From: Pinus tabuliformis
Lineage: Eukaryota; Streptophyta; Pinopsida; Pinales; Pinaceae
DNA length: 64,000 nucleotides
Reading direction: 5' to 3'
NCBI GenBank assembly: GCA_031772625.1
Contig: CM062815.1
Span: 122,001,977 to 122,065,976 of the forward strand
The notes under the pieces were generated by a model. That model searched no databases, was not told the DNA's origin, and saw only the letters and a list, made by a program, of their open reading frames with translations. Shown piece after piece: positions 34,477 to 47,531 of the stretch (positions are counted from its first letter, which is position 1; every line of letters starts with the position of its first letter). The translations under genes and the position numbers were made by a program.

Positions 34477-36641
34477 ATGAATATTCTCTCTTGGAATTGT
34501 AGGGGCTTGGGATCAAACAAAAGAATATCGGAAGCAAAATCTTTTCTTCTGAAAGAAAAGCCCGCAATATCCCTTTTCCAGGAAACTAAAGTGGATGAGA
34601 AGGAGTTTGTTTCAAAACATAAAAAAAAAAAAAAAAAAAATGTAATAAGAGTCATCATCTCGAGATCAGCTCTCAGGGTGCGTTAGGAGGTTTGAGTACA
34701 TTATGGGACCCAAATCAGACAAAAATTATAGATAGCAAGAAAACATAGCATTGGATTGCGGCCACTCTCAAAATCCTATCCCTCAATCAGGTATGCACTA
34801 TTGTTAATTTGTATATGCCTATGCCCTATCGTGAAAAACAAGATTTTTGGGACTCATTAATGGGACTTAAAGGCACTGCTTTTGGAACAAATTTTATCAT
34901 TGGGGGAGATTTTAACACAGTGCTTCACAAAAAGCGAAAAAAGAGGAGGATCTCTAATTAGAGATCCTCACCAAGAATCCATGGAAGATTTGATTCCCTT
35001 AACCTAATTGACATCAAGCCTCTAAAACTAAAGTATACCTAGAACAATAGGAGATTTTATCCTGGACACATAGCAGCTCGTATAGACAGATTCTTGATTT
35101 CAGACAGTCTCCTATCTTTAGATTTCAAATCCCAATCTTCCATTCTGCCTTGGAATGGTTCGAATCACGGACCTATTATGCTCAAAATGACCACCCCACA
35201 AAATTATGGACCCATTCCTTTCAGATTATCTACTCTTTGGATCCATAACCCAGGCTTCCATGAGTGAGTGTCTTCTTTGGGGAACTAATAAGTGGAGGGC
35301 AGCCCCATAAGCATCTGGGAATCAAAAATCAAAAGACTCAAACAGGACATAAAGCAGTGGTTGAAAAAAGAAAAAGAGGACAGTCATCCCTCCCTCCACT
35401 ATTTGGAAAAGCAAGTAGAACAAATTCAATCTCAAATGGAATCTGATCAAGTTTCTAAGGAGCTTTTTTCAGTACTTTTCATTCTTACCACTCACTCCTC
35501 CACCAAGAGGAAGAAAAATGGAGATTCAAGTCTCAGAGTATATGGCTGAAATAAGGGGATAAAAATATGAAGTTCTTCCATGATCAAGCTAAGAATCGAG
35601 AGTGCAAGAACAATATAGTAGAAATTAATCATCAGGGGCAAAGAATCGAAGATTTCAAACTCATTCAAGAGGTCGCAAAAACTCATTTAAGCAACCTATA
35701 TCAAGCTCTAGACCAACAGAGAGTTGAGGAGGACCGGTATATGGTAGAACATGTTCCTAAATTAATTACTGAAGAAATGAATGGGATTCTAATTGCTCCT
35801 CCCTCAAGAGAATAAATCAAATAGGTTGTTTTCTCTTTTCACCCAGACAAGGCTCTTGGGCCATATGGATTCTCAGCGCTTTTATACCAACACTTTTGGG
35901 ATCTTATTCACAAAGATCTTATCAGAATGATAGGATATTCTCTCAAGAATATTTGTATGGGTTGGGGGGGGGTGTGGGGGAATCAACTCATTGTTCCTGT
36001 CTCTCATCCCTAAAGAAAATAATCCATCTTCCTTTACCAGATTTTGACTCATATCATTATGTAATGTCTCATATAAAATTATTGCTAAAATTCTAGCAAA
36101 TAGAATTATGAAGTTTCTTCCCAACATTATCAGTGAGAATCAGGGTGGATTTTTCCGGGGAAAACAAATCTTTGACAATGTGATTATGATCCAAGAAGCA
36201 ATAGACTCTAGTTTGTGAAGTGAAGACCAAGGCATGGTTATTAAGCTTGATATGGAAAATGCATTCTACAGGGTCAAACACAATCTTTTTTCAAGTTATG
36301 AAGAAAATGGGATTTCATGAAAAAGTTCATTCAGTGGATTTCTCTCTGTATCGGTTTCCCATGGATCACCCTCTTGTCAATGGGAGAGGTTCCCACTTCT
36401 TCAACATCCAAGGGTGTCCCCTGCCCCCTTTCCTGTATTTTATAATGGAAGATTCTTTGAGCAGGAGATTGGAATTTTAGAGAAGGGAAGGGAAACTCCC
36501 AAGAATCCGCTTTTTCTAAAAATGTCAAAAGCATTAACCATGGGAAGTTCACAGATGATACAATCCTTCTTGGTGGCACCTCAAATAATTTCCAAAAGAT
36601 ATAAAAAAAAAAGAGTCTTGGATAACTTTATTGTTTCCTCG
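34477..36641 (+). pseudogene. LINE-2 ORF2, 5' part: endonuclease and start of RT
   Basis: ORF2 opens at ATG 34477 with the SWNCRGLG and LFQETK endonuclease motifs. It degrades after an A run at 34621-34640. Fragments in shifting frames give FIIGGDFN (~34885), the pre-RT helical region (35.57-35.81 kb), and RT stretches such as NQGGF (~36140) and IKLDMENAF (~36240). The frame is then cut by the copia 5' LTR at 36642. Confidence 0.8.
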
Positions 36642-36960
36642 TGTTGAAAGAATGACAAAAATTTATGTAAAAAATGTAATTATGGGTACATTTGGTTTTT
36701 CTACTATCATTCAGTTGTATAACAAGAAGGAGTTATGTAACGAAGTAGCCCATATTAATTAGGATTGTCCGAGAGGCTTGTAACCATGGCGAATCATCTT
36801 TGATTAATAAGTTTCCACTCCCTTGCCCCATGCAGGTTTCCTTGACAGACTGTCAAGGTTTTACCACGTAACTTTTGTGTGTTCTTGATGTGTATTTGAT
36901 TCAGTTTCCCATTCAGCTTTTTCTCCATATATTTGTCCTGTGTGTATGTTTAATGTCTCA
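36642..36960 (+). repeat. Copia 5' LTR
   Basis: 319 bp, TG...CA ends, same length as the 3' LTR. Confidence 0.9.
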
Positions 36961-36973
36961 AAAGACCATCAAG

Positions 36974-36983
36974 TGGTATCAGA
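36974..36983 (+). promoter_or_regulatory. Copia primer-binding site
   Basis: TGGTATCAGA, complementary to the initiator tRNA-Met 3' end, lies 13 bp after the LTR; only ten bases still match. Confidence 0.7.
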
Positions 36984-38039
36984 TTTGTGAGGAAAATCTG
37001 TCGTTGTGAAGGTAGTAAAGTAAAAAAAATAAAAAAATCCACAGCTGCATTATGGAGTTTGAGTCCATCCAAACGCAACGTCCCTTTTTTTTGTTTTGAA
37101 AAACCCTGCCATGTTGAGGAATCAAGAGGTTTGCTACAAAAAATCATGTGACTGTGTTAGTTGTCTGCTAGTCAAAGGAGAAATGACATTCATTTTCTTG
37201 CTTCTAATTGAAGAAGCCAAGTCCCAATGCTCAAGTGGGACACCCTACCACCTTTAGTTGAGAGTTGTAGAGGTGGTGAGCTGTAGAGAAAAGGAAGCCA
37301 CAGAGTCTGTCATGCAAGAAAAGGGAGAGTTGTTGTTGGAAAGAAATCTGTCAGAGCCGTTGTCAAACGGGACAAGAGAGAGACTGTCATCGCTGAGAAA
37401 TGAAGAGCACTCGAGCTCTGTTTGTTTGAAGTCTCAACCATTTTTTTATTGCCATGACCCACCAAAGTTTAAAGTAAATCCGCAAAGGCACAAAGTCTGG
37501 GAAGAGGAGTCCAAGTCGGGGAAAAAAATCGAAGGAGTTGTCGTTTCAGAAGAAAGGATGCTGCAACTATCGAAGGGAAAGGAGGACACAGATTTGAATG
37601 CTCGAGTGTTTTAGGAGGAAGCCAGTTCAATCGGCAAAAAGCCCTATGAAGTCCGGGTAATTTTTTTTTTTAATTTTTTAACAACATAAATTTGAATTAT
37701 GTTGAGCGTTGGTGAATTTGTGGAAACATAAAAGGAATAGGGTTTGAGTTTCTGGAATTTTTATTTTTGGGGAAATCTCAAGAAAGTTTCTAAAATCTGT
37801 GGAGTAGGGTTTAAAGAATTGTATTTAGAAGCTTGAATAAGCTTAAAAGGATTTTTTGGGAATTTATTAATAGTTAAAAAGGGACAACATAATCGACTTT
37901 TCTTTAGGAAATCAAATTAAAAAAGAAACCCTAGTTGAAAGTAGAAGATAAACCCTAGAAGGAAAATATAGAAGTGGAATTTTACTAACCCTAGAAGGAA
38001 AATATAGAAGTGGAATTTTACTAACCCTATAGGAAGAAA

Positions 38040-39120
38040 ATGACAAAAATGACGAATGCTAAATTTGAGGTGGAGAAGTTCACTGGCAAGAACAATTTTG
38101 CTTTATGGAAACTGAAAGTTAGGGATTTGTTGGTGCAATAAGGGTTGCACAAAGCTTTAGATGGGGTGAAGAAGAAACCTGTCGGCGTGACAAATTTGGA
38201 TTGGGAGCACTTGGATGCCCAAGCTCTTAGTATTATTAGGTTGTGCCTAGCAGATGAAGTTCTCTTCAACATTGTTGAAGAAACCTTGGCATCAAGTTTG
38301 TGAGGAAAACTAGAAACGTTGTATATGACCAAATCTTTAACCAATAGAATTTATCTGAAAAGGCAATTGTACAGTCTTCGAATGAAGGAGGGTACAAAAA
38401 TTGCAGAACATTTAAATGTTTTTAATACACTTATTTTCCAATTGTCAGATATGGAAGTTAAATTTCAGGAAGAAGACAAAGCTATCACTTTGTTGTGTTC
38501 TCTCCCTGAGTCATGGGACCACTTCGTAACTTCTATCAGTTTGAGCACAACTGAATCTTTGGAATTTGATACAGTTGTGGGAGCTTTGTTATCTGAAGAA
38601 GTACGAAGGAATTCCAACATTGAAACCTCCGCACCAGAAGCCATGGTAGCCAGAGGTTAGTCAAAGGAAAGAGGGGAGAAAGCAAGGAGTTCTTCCAGAT
38701 CAAAATCAAAGGGCAAGAAGTGTAAAGCCAAATGCTAGTACTGCAACAAAATTGGACACCTCAAGAAAGAATGTTGGAAACGAAAGGAGTTTGAAAACCC
38801 AAAGAAGGAAGCAAATCAATTTGAGTCAGGTATGATTTATGAAGTTTTATCAGTTGAATTGGATATGGTAGATGAAGCTTTACTTGTTTGTAATGTCTCT
38901 CAGAATTATGATAATTGGTTGTTAGATTTTGGTGCTTCTCATGACATGAGTTCGCAGAGAAATTGGTTCACGTCATATGAAGTTGTGAATGGTAGTTTTG
39001 TGTTTCTGGGTAATAATGTATCTTGTCAGACTGTTGGGATGGGAAATATCAAAATTAAAATGTATGCTTATACAATTAGAACATTAACTGATGTTAGACA
39101 TGTACCTGAATTGAGAAAAA
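38040..39120 (+). pseudogene. Copia gag and protease remnant
   Basis: The gag frame (FEVEKFTGKNNFALWKLKV start, UBN2-type core at 38319-38660) is in one register with several stops, at about 38140, 38301 and 38656. A CCHC knuckle (YCNKIGHLKKEC) lies at about 38740-38780. The protease follows at about 38913, with the catalytic DSG changed to DFG. Upstream, 37258-37614 holds a 118-codon leader frame of unknown meaning, and 37951-38022 is a 36-bp tandem pair. Confidence 0.85.
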
Positions 39121-39133
39121 AAAATCGATTTCT

Positions 39134-41962
39134 TTGAGAGTGTTGGACTCAGAATGTTACAAGTTTACAGCTCATAATGGAGTGTTGAAAGTCTCAAAAT
39201 GTGCCCTGGTTGTTATGAAGGCAGAAATGATCAGAAATATTTACAAACTCAAAGGAAGTACTAAGGTCAGTGAGGCAGCGATTGTATCAGAGAAGGCAGA
39301 AGAAGGTACTCTCCTATGGCATCAGTGTTGGGTCACATGAGCGAGAAGGGTCTTTAGGTACTGATGAATCACAAGTTGCTTCCTGATTTTAAATCCTTGA
39401 AGTTGGATTTTTGTAAACATTGTGTATATGGTAAATGATGTAAACAAAAATTTAAAACTGGAAGTCATAATAGTAAAGAAATTTTGGACTATATCCATTT
39501 CGATCTTTGGGGACCATCTCCTACCGCATCTTATGGAGGTGCATTACAATTCTTAACATTTATTGATGATTTATCCCGAAAATTCTGGGTCTATATTTTG
39601 AAAAAGAAAGTTGATGTATTTAATGTTTTTAAACAATTTAAAGCTATGGTGGAAAAGAAAACAGGCAAATCAATTAAATGTTTAAGAACTAACAATGGCA
39701 GTGAATTTACTTCCCTAGAATTTGAACAATATTGTAAGGATGAAGGGATTGTTAGACATAAAACTGTTGTTTATACTCCTCAACAAAATGGCGTTGTTGA
39801 ACGTATGAATTAGACTCTTATGGAAAGAGCCAGAAGCATGATCAACAATGCTAACTTGCAAAAGGAGTTGTGGGCAGAAGCAGTATCTACTGCTTGTTAT
39901 TTAGTTAATAGGTCACCTTCAGTTGCCATTAATTGTAAAATTCCTGAAGAAGTTTGGTCGGGACATTCTTATGAGTATTCACATTTAAGGATTTTTGGTT
40001 GTGAAGCCTATGTTCTTATTCTGAAGAAACGCAAAATGTTATGTCTTTTTTTGGGTATGACTATGTGGTGAAAGGATACAAGTTGTGGGATCCTTCTTCA
40101 CGGAAGATAGTCATTAGTAGAGATGTAACGTTTGATGAACCTTCTCTTCTAAAATCAGTTGTTGAAAAAGTTGAAAAAGAACATGTATCGCCAAATCAAT
40201 AAATTCATTTGGAGGCTAAACCTTTTTCAGAAAGTTGAAAGGAAGGAGAGACTTTTGAAGAAAAATGTGAAGAAGATGCAAAGGAAACTGTTGAAATTCC
40301 AGAGCCAATTCAGCAACCAGTCACTCTGAGAAGGTCTATAAGGGAAAGAAAAACACCCAAAAGGTATGAAGATTCTGCTTCATCTATTGCTTTGATTACT
40401 GAAGATGGGGAACCTTCTTGCTATAAGGAAGTAGTGGATGATGCAGATAGTGAAAAGTGGAAAAGGGTTATGGACGAAGAAATGAATTCCTTAAGAACAA
40501 AACATGGGATCTTGTATAACTTCCTGAAGGGAGAAGTGTTGTTGGATGCAAATGGATCTTCAAATTGAAGCGAAATGTTGATGGAAGTATCGAGAGGTAT
40601 AAGGTGAGGCTAGTAGCAAAAGGGTATTCTCAGGTTGAAGGTATTGACTTTCATGAGATTTTTTCACCAGTCGTAAAACTTGTTTCTATTCGTACTGTGT
40701 TAGCACTAACTGCATTACTTGATCTTGAGTTAGAACAATTAGATGTTAAAACAACCTTTCTACATGGTGATTTGAATGAAGATATTTATATGGAACAACC
40801 AGAAGGTTTTGTACAAGGTCACAACAAAAGATTAGTTTGCAAGCTCAGGAAATCATTGTATGGCCTGAGGCAGTCTCCCAGGCAGTGGTACAAGAAGTTT
40901 GACTCCTTCATGGTGAGCTAGAACTTTACTAGAAGTGAGTATGATCATTGTGTATACTTTAAGAGTTTCAATGGCATATTCATTATCTTGGTTTTGTATG
41001 TTGATGATATGCTTATTGCAAGAAAAAACATGGAAGAGATCAACAGGTTAAAGGCTCAGCTCTCTAGGACATTTGAAATGAAGGACCTTGGAGCGGAAAA
41101 ACATATCTTGGGCATGGAGATACACAAAGACATGAAAAATGGAAATATTTGTTTATCACAGTAGAAGTGTGTGGAAAGAGTACTTCAAAATTTTGGTATG
41201 AACGATGTGAAACCTGTTAATGTTCCATTAGCTTCCCATTTTAAGCTTTCTTTAGTTTTGAGTCCTAGAACTGATGAAGAAAAGAAGTATATGTCTCGTG
41301 TACCATATGCAAATGCAATAGGAAACTTAATGTACACGATGGTATCTACAAGGCTTTACATTTGACATGCAGTTGGAGTTGTCAGTAGGTTCATGGCAAA
41401 TCCAGGAGAAGAACATTGGCGAGCAGTGAAATGGGTGCTTCGATATTTGAGAGGCACAAGTGACCATTACATCATCTTTAACGGTAGTGAAGGATCAGTT
41501 TGTGAATATGTGGATGCTGATTATGCAGGTGATTTAGACAAAAGGAGATCTACTACAGGTTATATCTTTACTCTTACAGGTGGATCAATTAGCTAGATTT
41601 CAAATCTTCAAGAAACAGTTGCTTTGTCCACTACCAAAGCAGAGTATATAACTGCTTCAAATGCCAGTAAAGAAGAAATTTGGTTAAAAGGTCTACTTGA
41701 TGTGATTGGAAGGACGCAGGAGAAAGTGAATGCATTCTGTGACAGTCAGAGTGCTATTCATTTGGCTACAAATCCAGCTTATCGCAACAAGACCAAGTAC
41801 ATTGATGTAAGGTATCATTTTCCGAGACATGTGATCGATGGCGGTAAAGTAGCTCTCAAGAAGGCCCATACACAAGAGAATCATGCAAACATATTCACGA
41901 AGCCAGTTACAGTAGAGAAGTTGCAATGGTGTTTGGCTTCTCTTGGCTTGCAGAAGAGATGA
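39134..41962 (+). pseudogene. Copia pol remnant: integrase, RT, RNase H
   Basis: Integrase has its HHCC remains at 39310-39440 and the core from 39484. The second catalytic Asp is now Asn (codon 39691-39693), while the PQQNGVVER Glu region remains. RT (40565-41200) keeps YVDD near 41000. RNase H (41393-41962) has DADYAGD, and STTEAEY reads STTKAEY. At least three frames and several stops are needed to read it, so no product is possible. Confidence 0.9.
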
Positions 41963-42011
41963 TGAATGGGCATGGGCAAGGGATTAGGAAAAATGTTGTC
42001 AAGGTGGATAT

Positions 42012-42330
42012 TGTTGAAAGAATGACAACAATTAATATAAATAATGTAATAATGGGTAAGTTTGATTTTTTACGAGTCAGTCAGCTGTATAACAAGAGGA
42101 AGTTATGTAATGAAGTAGCCCATATTAATTGGGATTTCCCAGGAGGCTCGTAACCATGGAGAATCATCTCTGGTTAATAATTTTCCAATCCCTTGCCCCG
42201 TGGAGGTTTCCTTGACACACTGTCAAGGTTTTTCCACGTAACTTTTGTGTGTTCTTGATGTGTATTTGATTCAATTTCCCAATCAATTTTTTCTCTGTAT
42301 ATTTGTCCTATGTGTATGTTTAATGTCTCA
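42012..42330 (+). repeat. Copia 3' LTR
   Basis: 319 bp, TGTTGAAAG...TCTCA. It is preceded by a short purine tract (AAGGTGGATAT) in the polypurine-tract position. Confidence 0.9.
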
Positions 42331-44280
42331 AAAGATGAACACATCGATGGGGGGAAATAAATGAGTCCAAATCTACCTGAGGAATGGGAAGACTTTAAGT
42401 ACCTCAGAATGCCTATTTTCCTGAGGAAACCATCAACAAGATCCTGGTAGGGAATTTTGGACAAGATCAAGTTAAAAATGGAAAATTGGGGCGTTAGTTG
42501 GTGTAATCTAGCAGGTAGGATGGTTCTCTCTAAATCAATATTAACAACCATCCCTTTGTTTCACTTCTCAACTCTGTTGAATCCAAAGAATATATTAAGC
42601 AAAATAGGAAATCTTTTGAGGAAATTCCTTTGGGAAAGTGGGAAGTGCTCCACCAAAAAATGTCGTCTTGTCAAATGGGCCAAAATTAGAGCTCTGAAGG
42701 GTCATGGGGGGGCGGGTATTAGAGATCCAAAATTGATGAACATGGACATCATAGCGAAACTATAATGGAAGATGAAGACTCAACCCAATGCATGGTGGGT
42801 TCAAATCTTAAGAAAAAAAATACCTCCTTGGATCTAAGGTCGACTGTCCCACCCAACACTACTCTCCCATTTAGAAACTTATCTCAACCACCTATTTTCT
42901 TATTAAAGCTGACATATGTTGGATTTTAGGGGATAGAGAAATAATTTACATATGGGATGACTCTATCCTTCACTCCCCCTATCCTTAGGTTTCAGATCTT
43001 CTTATCTCAGTAATTAAGGTAACCCTTGCACAAATCTTATCTTGGAAGGAAGACGGTTTATGGAAGGGATGGAGTCTAGGAAGCCTCCCTAACCATCTGA
43101 AAGGTCTGGAAAATGATTTAATAAAACATCTAGCCGGGAAATCTCCTCCTAATCAACACCATTTAAATAAGTTGGGATGGAAAAACTCTTCCTACACGGT
43201 CACTCAAGGTTATTCAGATCACAAATGCCACCCAAATCCTCAATATGGAACTAGGTATGGACTACAAACACCCTACCTAAAGTAAATATTATGTTTCCTT
43301 CTCCTTCACAAAAAAAAATGACTTCAGAAAATCTCAAGAAAAAAGGTATCTTTGGCCCCTCGAAATGTCCTATGTGCGAAAAAATTGAAGAAACCATCGA
43401 ACATATTTTATTAGATTGTCCTTACATAAAATTAGTTTGGATCATTGCCTTAGGCCCTCTCTTCCCCACAATGAGTTGGCCAATTACTTTGCAAGACTAG
43501 TTTTCCTCGTGGCACAAACATTATTTGGGCTTCCTTCAATCCAAATTCCACTTTAAATATCTATGTATCACCCTTCCCAAATATATATGTTAGCAAGTTT
43601 GGCTTTCTCATAACTCTGCCATGTTCAATTTAACTTCTCTATCTGCAAAGTCCTCTACCCTTAAGGCCTTTTCCTTTTGATGCGAAACAAATTCCCTTCA
43701 GGTTGATCAAGGTTTGGATGATCTGGAAAATCAATGGATGAATGCTCTCTCTTCTCATCCTAGCATTGGTCAGATCCCAAAAGACCCCCACTCAAAATGG
43801 AAACTTCGCATGTCTCGAGAGGCTCTTAAAGAATGGAAGATCAGACAACAAAAATGGATCCTTCACTTTGATGGTTCTTCAAATAAAATTCCAGGGGTGG
43901 TGGGGGGGGGGGGGGATTCTTTATAATCCAGCTAGAATCGAGGAAGTTAGATATGCTTGGGGTTTGGGAAGGAAGACAAAAAATCAAGTTGAACTATATG
44001 GACCCTTTCAAGGTCTCAGTATTGCCAAAGACAAAGGTATTAAATATATCATTGTTTTGGGGGACTTTCCGATATCTATCCTATACCTCTCAAAACCTAG
44101 CAATCCAAAGGACAATTGGTTACCCCAAATCTTAGAATAAATTAAAAGGGTGGAAAGTTTATTTCACTCTAAGAACTTTTTCACATTCTCAGAAGTAACA
44201 ACCTGGAAGCTGATAAGGAGGAAAATAAATCCTTCACTTTGGGTGAAGCATTCTTAGACATAAATGATTCTATGAACTTT
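42331..44280 (+). pseudogene. LINE-2 ORF2, 3' part: RT-distal region, zinc motif and RNase H
   Basis: The sequence resumes LINE ORF2: FKYLRMPIF, KLKMENWG..LSKS and RKFLWESG stretches at 42.4-42.77 kb. A C-x2-C...H-x4-C motif follows (CPMCEKIEETIEHILLDC, ~43363-43420). RNase H runs at 43855-44220, with its first Asp (HFDGSS) present and the GDFPIS Asp conserved. A G-run at 43904-43915 breaks the frame. Stretches align with the first LINE (6.9-8.9 kb). Confidence 0.8.
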
Positions 44281-45508
44281 AATATTATTCCTTAAGGACC
44301 TATAATTTTCTCCCTATGCTCTAAGTATGACCAACTGATATTTTGTGACCCTGAATTGATGGACTCCCTTCATTTTCCTCTTTATCTCTCGTGGAACATA
44401 AGCTCTCCTTTAACTCCCCGCCCCCTTGCCTCCCATCTCCTTGCATCTCCCCTACCCCCATTTCCTTAGCTACCAAGTCCCCCTCCCTCGCTCTTCCTCA
44501 TCCCTGACCACTTACATATGCATCTTACACATCCACGTCAATTCCATCTGTCTTAGCCCCTTTATGGTGACAATTATTATGCCATCTATCCTTTTTGTCC
44601 TTAACGTGGATGCTTATGGGTTTCACCACAATGCATTGAGGGTTCACTCATGCTTTCACTATTGATAATCCAAGACTAAATCCTTAGTATCTCCAACACT
44701 TAGATTTCTGATGATTTTGGAGGGTGGGTGTTTGAGTAAAATTAATGGTGATAGGAATTCAATGTGTGGCAATACAATCAAATTGTTGATAAGATGACTT
44801 GCTTCCCGATTCAATATTCATTATGTTTCGCATAAAATGAGTGCTCTGGTCTGTGGTTAAGGAATTGGGTAAAAGTTAGGTTTGTCTATTCAATTGTGGC
44901 GTCTAGACGAGCCTCTTCTAGTATCCCCTGTGAAGAGCCTGTTTTGGCTTTATCTCCAACATTAGGGGATTCACAAGCTCGTCACTTATCTATGTGGGTT
45001 ATCTGGAGGAAAGACCTTTCAAGTTCGCAAGGTTCTTCTTCTAACCCTGACTCTGTGCCTTTATGGAACACTTGGGTCCTTCCTATTGTTAATCTCAGAG
45101 GTATCTACAAGTCCCCCTCACTGGATTTATAAATTTTACAACCCCTAGAAAGGTCAACCTTCATAATCTGGATTATGGCATCATCATTCATGAATTTTCT
45201 TTGGCTTTCTTGGGAAAGTCTATGGTTCAGAGGTAACTCATAATCCAACTTAGAAGTAGGGTTTGGTATGTGAATTTGGTTGTTTGTGGGACTGCTAATC
45301 AACAATATCAATCTGTTAGCCTTTGGGTTACTTAGGGGCATATGTGTCTTCTCCAACACACCAGTTCCCTTTTTGTAATGGACTCTATTTCAGATTTAGA
45401 TTCTCTAATGAAGGACAACTTGTGTGCTAATTTCAAATTTGAAATTGAAGTTTTGTAGCAAGAATTATAAAATTGCAGGTGAACTTCTGGAAGTTGTACC
45501 ACTCGTAG

Positions 45509-45691
45509 GTAGCACAAGAGGAGCGCTTGTTGGATCTCAAGCAACAATTGGCCAAAATGGAAGATGGAGTTGGTGCTCTCAGAGGAATGCTCACAGACCT
45601 CACGCTCACCAAGATTATGTTGGATCTTTGGGACCAACCTATGGACATTCCCGTCAGACCTACTATCGACCTCAGTGAGCTAGCTCCATAA
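45509..45691 (+). pseudogene. Exon-like coding fragment ending in a coiled coil, unknown protein
   Basis: After an AG at 45507-45508 a 60-codon frame is open to TAA 45689-45691. It encodes an amphipathic coiled coil (EERLLDLKQQLAKMEDGV) followed by LWDQPMDIPVRPTIDLSEL. Its amino-acid pattern is more protein-like than neighbouring frames. It may be the last exon of a captured gene or the C-terminus of a transposon protein. Confidence 0.3.
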
Positions 45692-45886
45692 GCAAAATGA
45701 GCTCTATGTATTTTGTGTTAGGTTATTGTTATTAATGGTTTCCTTTTTTATGTTGAAATATGAAAGAATGGTTTTGTTTACTTTTTGTAAATTTTGATCA
45801 TCACCACCAATTGTTGTAGCAATGTAATATTATTATGGGCAGTAACATCAGATTTGTCCATAGGTTGATAGAAAGAGTCATGTTTT

Positions 45887-45962
45887 ATGTCGGTATCATG
45901 GGCTGGAAGTGTTTTTTGTTGAAAATGTCGGTATCATGGGCTGGAAGTGTTTTTTGTTGAAA
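45887..45962. repeat. 38-bp tandem duplication
   Basis: Two identical units (ATGTCGGTATCATGGGCTGG...) begin at 45887 and 45925. Confidence 0.9.
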
Positions 45963-46287
45963 TTCCATAACCTTGGGTCAAGGTTAGAATATTAAAATCA
46001 CTAACGCTACCAAACCAAGAATCTCAACCATAAACTACTTTGCACAACGGAAACATAAAGCAATAAATCAAATATGCACAAGTATACACAAATTTTAACA
46101 AAATTGTACAATAATGTACAACCCAATCATTGTTATATTAAACAAATCTAAATAATACAACAGCCTATGGTATACAAGAGTCAATGGCAAACTTCGTTGC
46201 AACTTCTATGTCGTATCTTGTCCTGCCAGTCCTTCGCTTCCATATTGCTCACTACTAGTGCCTTAATCCATCAAGGCCACTACACAT

Positions 46288-47531
46288 TGAGACTCCAGGA
46301 GGGCTGCCTCCTAATATTGTTGCATGTCACTTCTGCTACATGTACACATGCTCATAAATCTGCTCTCTAGGTTGGCCGATTCCTGAGCTCCAATATGCCT
46401 TCTAGTAGCCTCTTTCATCCATCAAAGAGCTAGTCATAAGGCTACAAAATTCACCCAATCTTCGTAACTTCAAGACTTCTAGTCTAGGGCTACTTTGGAC
46501 ATCCACACGCTGCTTTCCAACAGTCCAAAGATGCCCAATACTACATTGTCAGTTCTGCTCCTAGGATGAACTCTTCACCACTGTGGAAAGCCATCCACAC
46601 GGCACCAACATGCTGCAATAACTCTGATCCAATTCTGGTCAACTTCTTTGACCCAATGCTCCTCCAAAACATTGCTCTAATTTTGTTTGCATAATGTTGT
46701 GTGTGGTTTTTTCTAGTTAGGGCACTTGCTCCATCCCTTAACTCCTTTGACAGTCCCCAAACAACCCACTAATTAACTGCGACATACCCTTGAAGGACTC
46801 CTCCTTTGTTGCATTGTTATCTTGGGCATAAACTAGCCCCTTAACATGCTCTACACAAGCCCAGTTGTGGTGTTATGGCCTCTGGCCTAGCATAGAGCAG
46901 TCCTGTAGCAAACAATCCCCCAAAACAATGCCCAAACAAGTTCAAACAAGCATCGTTTTAGCCTGCAAGAAGTAGACGTAACAGCGAACACCCTCAGCCT
47001 CCATGACAACAACTTGGGCCCTGTAATGAACCCAAATCAGACTTCCTTCCTCACGTTTTTCTTGCCTCCTTGTGCTATAGCTAGGGCATAGGTTTTCCCT
47101 TCCTCCAACGAGTCCTCTTCTAGAGATAGCATTGCACTTGGTGGATGCCTTAATGACTCCTCTCCACCCTTTATTTATACACACACAAAGGGGCTCCATA
47201 AAACATCATAATGAGGGGCCACCAACTATCATGAGCCTAAAACACCTTAGGTCGACCTACATGCACACTTTGCAAACCCATCATTAACTTTCAAAAATTC
47301 ATATATCCACTTCTACAACTCAGAATTCGACGATCTCGAAGCATTGGATTTCCACCCTCTATTGTCTCATGCCATCACATGTAGAAATGTGCTCCTAAAA
47401 ATTCTCCAAACATAATTGGGTGCAAAACCCCATACTTGGGTTCCAAGCCCACAAGTGACCCTTGTGGTGCTTTTCCCTCCAAACCCCAAACTTTAGGGCT
47501 TGGAGTACCTCCTAAGCTACACAAATCAACA
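46288..47531 (-). repeat. 3' LTR of the copia-derived element
   Basis: Matches 54729-55972 at roughly 90% in the stretches compared by eye. In minus orientation it starts TGTTGATTTGTGTAGC at 47531. Its far end may extend left of 46288, because the partner repeat looks truncated there. Confidence 0.75.

Larger units (their letters stand above)
36642..42330 (+). mobile_element. Ty1/copia retrotransposon, degenerate, inserted in LINE-2
   Basis: Two 319-bp LTRs (36642-36960 and 42012-42330) start TGTTGAAAG and end TCTCA. They differ at roughly one position in ten by eye, so the insertion is old. A tRNA-Met type primer-binding site, gag, protease, integrase, RT and RNase H lie between them in copia order. 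No clear 5-bp target duplication was found. LINE-2 ORF2 continues directly on the other side. Confidence 0.9.
44281..46287. other. Unassigned segment between LINE-2 ORF2 and the copia-derived element
   Basis: The C-rich patch 44410-44510 looks like a pyrimidine-rich leader. From 44896 a frame (MASRRASSSIPCEEP) and later pieces look weakly coding. This may be a further insert, LINE-2 3' sequence, or the missing outer part of the left LTR. I could not decide between these. Confidence 0.3.

Noticed and set aside
37258..37614. 118-codon frame upstream of the copia gag as a host gene
   Set aside because: It lies inside the copia element between the primer-binding site and gag, and has no recognisable domain; treated as leader sequence.
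45881..45962. GGTATCATGGGCTGG repeats as tRNA-Met primer-binding sites
   Set aside because: Only a partial match to TGGTATCAGAGC, tandemly duplicated and not placed next to a supported LTR end.
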